Assembly (NCBI GenBank): GCA_035302345.1
Contig: DATGSS010000075.1
Location: 1-5,323, forward strand
Reading direction: 5' to 3'
Length of the DNA: 5,323 nt
Source of the DNA: Paenalcaligenes sp035302345
GTDB taxonomy: Bacteria; Pseudomonadota; Gammaproteobacteria; Burkholderiales; Burkholderiaceae_B
The first letter of the stretch is position 1, and every line of letters starts with the position of its first letter. Made by a program: the position numbers and the translations under genes. This document shows positions 1 through 5,323 of the stretch, in pieces. The notes under the pieces are model-generated. The model saw nothing but the letters and a program-made list of their open reading frames with translations. It ran no database searches and had not been told where the DNA came from.

Positions 1-1311
1 TCGCCCGAGGAAATCATTCGTGTCGACAACCCCAGTGCCATGAAGGTGATCTTCCGTGGCATCGGCCCCAACGCCGGTGAAAAAGAGCGTATTTCGCGCG
101 GTTCAGTGGTGTACCTATATGACAATGGTGAATACTGGGAAATCATCAACAAGCCCGAGGTCCAGGCGGCCTTTGTTGGGCTCGACCCCAGCGATGGCGC
201 TATCCGCGCTCTGGTCGGTGGGTTTCATTTCTCGGACGGGAAATTTAACCGTGTCACCCAGGCCTGGCGTCAGCCCGGTTCAGCTTTCAAACCCTTTGTT
301 TATGCGGCAGCACTGGAAAAGGGGCTGACCCCTGGGACACAGATATCAGACCAACCCTTTCATCTGACTGCTGCACAAACAGGTTCCAAACCCTGGAGCC
401 CCAAAAACTACGGTGGCAGCTACGAACCCATGCTGACCATGCGCGATGGGCTCTACCGGTCTAAGAACATGGTCACTATCCGCATCATGCAGGCTATCGG
501 CCCAGACTATGTCCAAGACTACGTGACACGCTTTGGGTTTGATAAAGAACGCCAACCCGCTATTTTGCCCACCGCTCTAGGCGCAGGAAGTGTGACCCCG
601 CTGCAGTTAGCGGTAGGCTTTGGGGTCTTTGCTAATGGCGGCTATCGCATTAACCCCTACTTGATTGACCATGTCACAGACAGCTCTGGCGAGGTCATCA
701 TGCGTGCCAAGCCAATCGTGGCTGGCGATGCCAAGGCGCGTGCTATTGACCCACGCACCGTCTACGTCATGGACGAACTGCTACGTGGGGTGGCCACTTA
801 CGGCACCGGCGCGCGCGCCTCATCCACCCTGAAACGCAATGATCTAGGCGGCAAAACTGGCACCACTAATGATTCTCATGATGCCTGGTTTGCTGGCTAC
901 GGCCCTGATAGAGTGGGCGTGGCCTGGATGGGCTTTGACCGCCCCCGTTCATTGGGCCAAGGCGAGACTGGCGGTGGCGTTGCGCTGCCGATCTGGATTA
1001 ATTACATGCGCACAGCCTTGGATGGCGTTGCAGCCAAAGAGCAAGGCCCGCTGCCCGATGGCCTCGAACGCATCGACGGCAATTACTACTTTGCCGAGTT
1101 CCCACCGGGTTCGGCCATCGCCCGCATCGGTCTGCCCTCACCCTATGACGAGGTTTACCAGCCCCGCGCCGATGACGAGGAAGACGGCATCAGCCAACTT
1201 CTGCGCTCTCTAGACGATGATAATCAGGACAGCGGCAACCGCAGTGGGGGCGCCCAGCCCCGTCCAGTGGATCCTGACCCTGATTCCACCCCGGGTCTGA
1301 TTCCCTTTTAA
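1..1311 (+). CDS. mrcA: Penicillin-binding protein 1A, C-terminal part (5' end outside window)
   Basis: Class A PBPs are inner-membrane enzymes that polymerise glycan strands (GT51 domain) and cross-link stem peptides (transpeptidase domain). The frame is open from base 1, giving 436 residues before the TAA; the ATG at base 40 is internal. The missing upstream part should carry the membrane anchor and GT51 domain. Numbering from window codon 1, roughly residues 1-50 look like the end of the OB-like/linker region. The transpeptidase then shows all three active-site motifs: SAFK with nucleophile Ser94 and Lys97 inside QPGSAFKPF, SKN at 154-156, and KTGTT starting at Lys285. After about residue 340 comes a segment with NYYFAEFPPG, followed by an Asp/Glu- and Pro-rich tail ending in LIPF, likely disordered and periplasmic. 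The catalytic part looks intact. Its stop lies 9 bases before lptM, suggesting co-transcription. The PBP1A assignment is firm; the symbol could equally be written ponA. Confidence 0.93.
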   Translation, partial: SPEEIIRVDNPSAMKVIFRGIGPNAGEKERISRGSVVYLYDNGEYWEIINKPEVQAAFVGLDPSDGAIRALVGGFHFSDGKFNRVTQAWRQPGSAFKPFVYAAALEKGLTPGTQISDQPFHLTAAQTGSKPWSPKNYGGSYEPMLTMRDGLYRSKNMVTIRIMQAIGPDYVQDYVTRFGFDKERQPAILPTALGAGSVTPLQLAVGFGVFANGGYRINPYLIDHVTDSSGEVIMRAKPIVAGDAKARAIDPRTVYVMDELLRGVATYGTGARASSTLKRNDLGGKTGTTNDSHDAWFAGYGPDRVGVAWMGFDRPRSLGQGETGGGVALPIWINYMRTALDGVAAKEQGPLPDGLERIDGNYYFAEFPPGSAIARIGLPSPYDEVYQPRADDEEDGISQLLRSLDDDNQDSGNRSGGAQPRPVDPDPDSTPGLIPF

Positions 1312-1320
1312 ACCTACACG

Positions 1321-1512
1321 ATGACACACATCATGACCGCACGGTTTCGTTTTTGGCACAAACAACAGCAGGCTCCAGGGCGTTTACGTCCCTGGCTTAT
1401 AGTGGCCACAGCGGGCCTGCTATTACTGTCTGGCTGCGGCTATAAGGGCCCCTTGACCCTACCGCCCAACGACCTCGCGCAATTCGATCAATTGACCCAA
1501 CATCACACATAA
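1321..1512 (+). CDS. lptM: LPS translocon maturation lipoprotein LptM (YifL-like)
   Basis: A 63-residue lipoprotein. A basic N-terminus (Arg8, Arg10, Lys14, Arg21, Arg23) leads into a hydrophobic run at about 25-36 and a lipobox LLSGC with the lipidated Cys39. Directly after it comes GYKGPLTLPP, close to the G-[LY]-KGPLY-x-P-P signature of the LptM/YifL family. In E. coli LptM binds the LptD-LptE outer-membrane LPS translocon and assists disulfide maturation of LptD; that role is carried over here by homology. The mature part is only about 25 residues, shorter than the E. coli form. The pre-cysteine part is long (38 residues against about 19 in E. coli). A second ATG at 1333 would trim only four residues, and no later in-frame ATG precedes the lipobox. 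No clear Shine-Dalgarno precedes either ATG, so translation may be coupled to the mrcA stop 9 bases upstream. Position next to lysA is the common arrangement for this family. Confidence 0.88.
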   Translation: MTHIMTARFRFWHKQQQAPGRLRPWLIVATAGLLLLSGCGYKGPLTLPPNDLAQFDQLTQHHT

Positions 1513-1522
1513 CGCCTCACCC

Positions 1523-2830
1523 ATGAACAAAAGTACTGTTGCCCCTCATTTCCAGTTTCAAGACGGCATCCTGCATGCTGAAGGCTGCTCATTAAAAAAG
1601 CTAGCCAAAGAATATGGCACCCCCTTATACGTCTATTCACGGGCCGCTATTAACGAAGCCTACCAAAGCTACATGCAGGCCACCCCCGACCGAGACGTTT
1701 TAGTGTGCTACGGCATGAAGGCCAACTCTAATCTGGCTGTCCTGCAAGAGTTCGCCCGCTTGGGCGCTGGCTTTGACATCGTTTCAGGCGGCGAGCTAGC
1801 ACGAGTACTGGCAGCAGGTGGTGATCCCTCTAAAATTGTATTTTCAGGTGTCGGCAAACACGGTTGGGAGATCGAGGCTGCCCTAGAGGCAGGCATCAAA
1901 TGCTTTAACATCGAATCCATCGGCGAGCTCGAACGCATCGCCGCCATCGCTGCCCAGAAAAACACCGTCGCCCCCATTGCACTACGCGTCAATCCTGACG
2001 TCGATGCCCGTACCCATCCCTACATTTCTACTGGCCTCAAAGACAACAAATTTGGCATTGACATTGATCTGGCCCCTGAAATTTACAACCAGGCTTTGGC
2101 CCACCCCTATTTGAGAATCGTGGCCGTTGACTGTCATATTGGTTCTCAAATCACAGAAATCGGCCCCTATCTGGATGCGCTGCAAAAACTGATCAATCTG
2201 ATTCACCGCCTAGAGGATAACGGCATCGCCATCCATCATTTGGATATTGGCGGCGGATTAGGTATCCGTTATACCGATGAAACCCCCGCCACCCCGCAGA
2301 TGCTACTAGAGCCTGTCTTTGCAGCCTTGGACAAGGCTGGCCTAGGCCATTTACAACTGGTGTTAGAACCAGGCCGCTCTTTGGTGGGCAACGCTGGCAT
2401 CCTACTGACACGGGTCGAATACCTAAAGCATACCGAGCATAAAAACTTTGCTATCGTCGACGCGGCCATGAACGACTTGGTCCGCCCCACCCTATACGAC
2501 GCCTGGCACGATGTAGAAATGGTCCGCCTACCCTGCGCCGACCCCACTAACGCCCTAGAGCCTCAGCCCGAACAGGTCTACGATATCGTTGGGCCCATCT
2601 GTGAAAGCGGTGACTGGTTAGCCAAGGATCGGACCTTGACCCTGGCCCCAGACGACCTACTGGCCATCATGTCAGCTGGTGCATACGCCTTTACCATGTC
2701 TAGCCAATACAACACACGTCCTCGCGCTGCCGAGGTCATGGTTGATGGAGAGCGCAGCTACCTAGTGCGTCGCCGCGAAGAGATCCAGGATCTATTTGCG
2801 CACGAACAACTCTTGCCTGAGTCTGACTAA
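1523..2830 (+). CDS. lysA: Diaminopimelate decarboxylase
   Basis: A PLP-dependent fold-type III decarboxylase that converts meso-2,6-diaminopimelate to L-lysine plus CO2, the last step of lysine synthesis, in the cytoplasm. At 435 residues it has normal full length. The N-terminal barrel has the PLP lysine Lys66 in CYGMKANSN, then FDIVSGGEL, His205-Ile-Gly-Ser in HIGSQI, and the phosphate-binding glycines Gly243-245 in GGGLGI. Glu282-Pro-Gly-Arg is the substrate/PLP motif. The C-terminal beta domain has Cys360-Glu361 in GPICESGD, which completes the active site across the dimer, and Tyr388 in AYAFTMSSQYN. No expected catalytic residue is missing. The ATG at 1523 is chosen because it is 10 bases after the lptM stop and gives the usual family N-terminus; no good ribosome-binding site precedes it. 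The gene draws on meso-DAP, which is also a peptidoglycan precursor, so its placement behind mrcA fits an envelope theme. No lysine riboswitch is seen upstream. Confidence 0.97.
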   Translation: MNKSTVAPHFQFQDGILHAEGCSLKKLAKEYGTPLYVYSRAAINEAYQSYMQATPDRDVLVCYGMKANSNLAVLQEFARLGAGFDIVSGGELARVLAAGGDPSKIVFSGVGKHGWEIEAALEAGIKCFNIESIGELERIAAIAAQKNTVAPIALRVNPDVDARTHPYISTGLKDNKFGIDIDLAPEIYNQALAHPYLRIVAVDCHIGSQITEIGPYLDALQKLINLIHRLEDNGIAIHHLDIGGGLGIRYTDETPATPQMLLEPVFAALDKAGLGHLQLVLEPGRSLVGNAGILLTRVEYLKHTEHKNFAIVDAAMNDLVRPTLYDAWHDVEMVRLPCADPTNALEPQPEQVYDIVGPICESGDWLAKDRTLTLAPDDLLAIMSAGAYAFTMSSQYNTRPRAAEVMVDGERSYLVRRREEIQDLFAHEQLLPESD

Positions 2831-2912
2831 ACAGCTGATGTGCTAAAGCGTTGCACCTCTAAAATGTTGCATGAGCACTCGATAATCAATAAAGACGCAT
2901 TAAATAAACGCT

Positions 2913-2950
2913 AAAAAACTGTAATAACCACTTTGGGGTGGCTGTTTTTT
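2913..2950 (+). terminator. Intrinsic terminator of the lysA transcription unit
   Basis: The inner stem is AACCAC (2926-2931) against GTGGCT (2938-2943), with one A-C mismatch and a six-base loop. It is extended by an outer stem AAAAAAC (2913-2919) against GTTTTTT (2944-2950). A one-sided bulge, TGTAAT at 2920-2925, separates the two. The six T at 2945-2950 form the U-tract. It lies about 80 bases after the lysA stop and just before the promoter of the next gene, as expected for the end of the mrcA-lptM-lysA unit. The GC core is short, so termination may be moderate. Because the upstream arm begins with six A, it could also work on the other strand, but no gene converges on it. Confidence 0.7.
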
Positions 2951-2970
2951 ACATAGCGCGTGTACTAAGC

Positions 2971-3000
2971 TTGATAAAAGTTTGAATTAAGCGACATAAT
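2971..3000 (+). promoter_or_regulatory. Sigma70-type promoter for the EAL-domain gene
   Basis: TTGATA at 2971-2976 matches five of six bases of the -35 consensus. CATAAT at 2995-3000 matches five of six of the -10 consensus. The spacer is 18 bases. A start of transcription near 3007 is predicted, giving a leader of roughly 44 bases before the ATG at 3051. The site sits directly downstream of the lysA terminator, which supports a separate transcription unit for the next gene. This comes from consensus matching only. Confidence 0.55.
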
Positions 3001-3015
3001 TTAAACTATTCAACT

Positions 3016-3038
3016 GTTTTAAAACGCTGCCTGCAGCG
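3016..3038. repeat. Two abutting palindromes in the leader of the EAL gene
   Basis: GTTTTAAAAC at 3016-3025 is a perfect ten-base palindrome. It abuts, sharing one C, a second inverted repeat: CGCTGC at 3025-3030 and GCAGCG at 3033-3038, separated by CT. In RNA the second could fold as a five-base-pair stem (CGCTG/CAGCG) with a CCTG loop, ending 12 bases before the ATG at 3051. Both lie just downstream of the predicted transcription start, where a repressor site or a translation-controlling hairpin would act. The repeats are plain in the sequence; any function is inferred. Confidence 0.45.
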
Positions 3039-3050
3039 CACAATACACGG

Positions 3051-5323
3051 ATGGCTAGTACACACATAAATGCTCGAGGGTCTAAACACCCAATGCTCAT
3101 GCTGGATCGGGTGCTAAAACACAGCGCCTGCATCCTTGCGGCTGTGATCATAGCCTTTTTCACCATAGAGCTACTCAGCCGACCCCTGCTACGAGGCCCT
3201 TTGGTCTCGACCTATCAGGCCTGGATCGAGGGCGGTGTATTTATCTTAGCCATGGCCGTTTTGCTCATGGCTGTATTTGCGCGGCAGGTTTCTTATTTGT
3301 TGGTGGCCGCACTGATCTTTTGCCAAAGCTATTTTGGCGCAGGCTTGATGGGCTGGCACATCATGCAGCCTCACCTACTGCTGCATTACGCGCCAGAATA
3401 CCTGATCGAACAATGGCTGCTAGGAATCACCCTGTTTTTAGTCGTGCACGCTTTTTTCCGGCTGCGACTACTGTCCTTTGCCTACCTCATCCCTTTGCAG
3501 CGCTTTTTGTATTATGGCGCTTGGTTATGGCTGCCGATGGCCTGGCTGATGCCCCCATCGTGGTTTTGGGCCGTCCTTAGCTTTTACCTGCCCGTTTATC
3601 TGACCGCCCTGTGTCTAAGCCTGATTGCCCGTGAATGGGTGCACCAACTATATGCCCCCTTGGTACCCTTTGCCTACACCACCCCTATTCAACTGATCAG
3701 TGCCGCCGGTAGTTTGGCCATATGGATCGCCTGGCAATGGGATCTATTACCCGAATTCATGCCTCCATTTGGTACCTTTGTCCTTTTGGCGGTGGCTAAC
3801 TTAGGCGCCCTACTAGCCGTATTAGAAAACCTGCTTTATCAAAAACAAGCCATCCTCCGTCAGCACAACGAGCTCGAACAATACAAAAAACTATCGCTTT
3901 TTGGGCTGGTACATATTGATCACGACGACAACATCATTTATTACAATGATTTATTTAAACAGTGGATCAACAGCTATCAACTGCCTACCCCCATTCAGCA
4001 CTGGTCTCAGTATTTCCCACGCCTAGACCGGCGCGCTATTTTTGAAAACACCCACAACAATCGCCCCACGGAAATCAAAGTCAAACGACTGACCATCGAG
4101 CTACCTGACGGCGTGAGTGCCTCATTTTGCCTATTTGGTTTTGCAGAAAAAAACTACACCATCTTGTATTTGGTCCCGACCCATGCGCACCAGGCCCTGA
4201 CCCTGGCCGCCAAATTAAACGATACCCTGACCGGACACCTATACACCAGCCAGGGCCTCGAAGAGGTCTTTACCCGCATTGTGGGCAGCACCCGCAGTAG
4301 CCATGCGTTGCCCAACTTTATGGCCTATTTAAAAATCCACACCCCGCACACACAACGCACCGAACTCCAGGATCACAGCGTCCCGCTTAGCGAGGCTCTA
4401 CATCGTCATTTGCATCAGCACACACGCACCCCTTTTTATATCGGCAAATTATCAGGCCAAGAATTTGTCCTGATTGTGACCCGTTTTTCAACCAAACACC
4501 TCAATCATTGGCTAACTCAATTCATCACCCACCTACAAGAAGACGTCCTTAGCCGTTTGAGCCACACCCCACACACAGCTCGCTGTCACGTCGGCGCTGT
4601 CGAACTAGGGGCGGCGTTAGATTATTCCAGCTCGTTAGCAGTCGCCCGTAGCGCCTGCGACCACGCCATTTATCACAGCGAACCCACGACCCTCTATCAA
4701 CAAAACACCCCAGAACTGCAACTACAAATCGACCAATTACAGTTTTTCGAACAGCTAGACCAAGGCAATACACGCGGCCTTTTTTTACAAATGCAGCCGA
4801 TCATCAGCCTGCGCAGCCCCGCAGATAGCTACCACGTCGAGGTCTTGCTGCGTTTTAAAAATGAAGAAAATAAATTATTGCCCACCGGCGCGCTCATCAA
4901 CCTAGCAAATCAAAACGGCAGCATTACCACCATTGATAAGTGGGTATTTACCACGGCGTTGAGCTGGCTCGAGCAACATCAGGACGAGCTAAAACACATC
5001 CGCTGTGTCAATCTGAACCTCAGCGCAGTCTCTCTAAACAGCCCTGAATTTATTGATGATTTGATTGCATTATTAAAGAGTTACCCCACCATCCTGACCA
5101 AACTGTGCATCGAAATCACAGAGAGCATCGCATTGCACGATCTCAGCTACACGCGCAACCTGATGCACACTTTGCAGGATATGGGCATCAGAATTGCATT
5201 AGATGACTTTGGGGCGGGCTATACCTCGTTTTCGTATCTACGCGAATTGCCCGCTAATGCATTGAAAATCGATGGCAGCCTCATTAAAGACATGCTAGAT
5301 AGCTCTAGCAATACGGCCATCGT
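3051..5323 (+). CDS. Membrane PAS-like/degenerate GGDEF/EAL cyclic-di-GMP protein (3' end outside window)
   Basis: The frame stays open to the window edge (757 codons, no stop). EAL domains hydrolyse c-di-GMP to pGpG and control motility/biofilm switching; this one would act at the cytoplasmic face of the inner membrane. Candidate membrane helices lie near residues 25-42, 61-77, 79-98, 119-137, 152-167 (weak), 171-193, 212-229 and 239-262. A charged, probably coiled linker follows at 263-281, then a PAS-like stretch at about 283-375 (GLVHID, IIYYND). A GGDEF-like domain spans about 391-555, opening with DTLTG, but its signature is SGQEF at 468-472, so cyclase activity is unlikely. The EAL domain starts near 577 (LFLQMQPI). 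It keeps Glu597 (EVL for EAL), Asn656 (NLS), Glu688 (EITE), Asp718-Asp719 (DDFGAG) and Lys739 (KID). The later Glu/Gln motifs lie beyond the edge. ATG 3051 is the first in-frame start after the stop at 2997; ATG 3093 is an alternative. Confidence 0.88.
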   Translation, partial: MASTHINARGSKHPMLMLDRVLKHSACILAAVIIAFFTIELLSRPLLRGPLVSTYQAWIEGGVFILAMAVLLMAVFARQVSYLLVAALIFCQSYFGAGLMGWHIMQPHLLLHYAPEYLIEQWLLGITLFLVVHAFFRLRLLSFAYLIPLQRFLYYGAWLWLPMAWLMPPSWFWAVLSFYLPVYLTALCLSLIAREWVHQLYAPLVPFAYTTPIQLISAAGSLAIWIAWQWDLLPEFMPPFGTFVLLAVANLGALLAVLENLLYQKQAILRQHNELEQYKKLSLFGLVHIDHDDNIIYYNDLFKQWINSYQLPTPIQHWSQYFPRLDRRAIFENTHNNRPTEIKVKRLTIELPDGVSASFCLFGFAEKNYTILYLVPTHAHQALTLAAKLNDTLTGHLYTSQGLEEVFTRIVGSTRSSHALPNFMAYLKIHTPHTQRTELQDHSVPLSEALHRHLHQHTRTPFYIGKLSGQEFVLIVTRFSTKHLNHWLTQFITHLQEDVLSRLSHTPHTARCHVGAVELGAALDYSSSLAVARSACDHAIYHSEPTTLYQQNTPELQLQIDQLQFFEQLDQGNTRGLFLQMQPIISLRSPADSYHVEVLLRFKNEENKLLPTGALINLANQNGSITTIDKWVFTTALSWLEQHQDELKHIRCVNLNLSAVSLNSPEFIDDLIALLKSYPTILTKLCIEITESIALHDLSYTRNLMHTLQDMGIRIALDDFGAGYTSFSYLRELPANALKIDGSLIKDMLDSSSNTAI
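3076..3080 (+). promoter_or_regulatory. Possible Shine-Dalgarno supporting the alternative start at 3093
   Basis: GAGGG at 3076-3080 is the best purine-rich site near the beginning of the EAL gene. It lies 12 bases before the in-frame ATG at 3093 (Met15), slightly longer than ideal spacing, while the ATG at 3051 has only a weak CACGG before it. A start at 3093 would remove 14 polar residues and leave the first membrane helix intact, so the sequence does not settle which start is used. Confidence 0.25.

Larger units (their letters stand above)
2831..3050. other. AT-rich intergenic region between lysA and the EAL gene
   Basis: These 220 bases carry no convincing coding frame on either strand. 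The first 80 bases show only weak repeats: GTGCT at 2840-2844 opposed by AGCAC at 2874-2878, and the similar octamers CGTTGCAC (2849-2856) and TGTTGCAT (2865-2872). They could form part of the lysA 3' untranslated region. After that come a terminator hairpin, a promoter-like pair of hexamers and two palindromes, each listed separately. The layout says that one transcription unit ends and another begins here. Confidence 0.8.

Noticed and set aside
40..1311. ATG at base 40 as the true start of a 423-residue protein
   Set aside because: The frame is open back to base 1 and the upstream codons continue the PBP1A linker region; a protein starting here would lack the anchor and glycosyltransferase domain.
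1312..1320. Remnant of cyaY (frataxin) between mrcA and lptM
   Set aside because: The gap is only nine bases, with no trace of a decayed gene.
1708..2547. Several minus-strand frames opposite lysA
   Set aside because: They overlap each other and a complete, conserved lysA; they are complementary-strand shadows of its codon bias.
2831..2912. Riboswitch or small RNA after lysA
   Set aside because: Only short, weak repeats are present; no promoter for a separate RNA and no known aptamer core can be seen.
2913..2950. Bidirectional terminator between converging genes
   Set aside because: The hairpin has T-tract potential on both strands, but all genes here run in the + direction, so there is nothing on the minus strand to stop.
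3320..3580. Small + strand frame of 86 codons
   Set aside because: It lies in another frame wholly inside the membrane part of the EAL gene, and its translation resembles no known protein.
4221..4715. Frameshift or pseudogene in the GGDEF region as the reason for its poor motifs
   Set aside because: The frame is continuous, codon use is normal, and the domain leads smoothly into a well conserved EAL domain, which indicates functional divergence rather than decay.
4549..4773. Minus-strand frame of 74 codons
   Set aside because: It is antisense to the GGDEF/EAL region, which codes convincingly on the + strand; no start signal or homology is visible.

Overview
The window reads as a piece of a proteobacterial chromosome, most likely a betaproteobacterium of the order Burkholderiales (perhaps Alcaligenaceae-like, with moderate GC). 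This rests on the style of the proteins (PBP1A, LptM, LysA) and on the lptM-lysA pairing. The taxonomic call is an inference, not a computed result. All genes lie on the + strand, and all share the same codon habits (frequent CTA leucine and CCC proline codons), so I see no sign of recent transfer.

Bases 1-1311 hold the C-terminal part of penicillin-binding protein 1A, cut by the left window edge. It keeps the end of the linker/OB-like region, the whole transpeptidase domain with its three active-site motifs, and an acidic, proline-rich tail. After a 9-base gap comes lptM (1321-1512), a small lipoprotein linked to LPS-transporter assembly. After a further 10-base gap comes lysA (1523-2830), diaminopimelate decarboxylase. 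No promoter or terminator is visible between these genes, so they probably share a transcript. The theme is the cell envelope: peptidoglycan cross-linking, outer-membrane LPS export, and the enzyme that diverts the peptidoglycan precursor meso-DAP into lysine.

Bases 2831-3050 are an AT-rich intergenic stretch. It has an intrinsic terminator for the lysA unit (2913-2950), a good sigma70-type promoter (2971-3000), and two abutting palindromes (3016-3038) in the presumed leader of the next gene.

From 3051 to the right edge a single frame stays open for 757 codons with no stop. It encodes a large membrane-anchored cyclic-di-GMP protein with about seven or eight N-terminal membrane segments, a short helical linker, a PAS-like region, a degenerate GGDEF domain (SGQEF in place of GGDEF) and an EAL phosphodiesterase domain. 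The metal-binding residues of the EAL domain that fall inside the window are intact. This is the most interesting item here: probably a c-di-GMP phosphodiesterase controlled by a membrane sensor and a catalytically dead GGDEF module. The rest is ordinary housekeeping sequence, and I found no CRISPR array, RNA gene, insertion sequence or phage signal.
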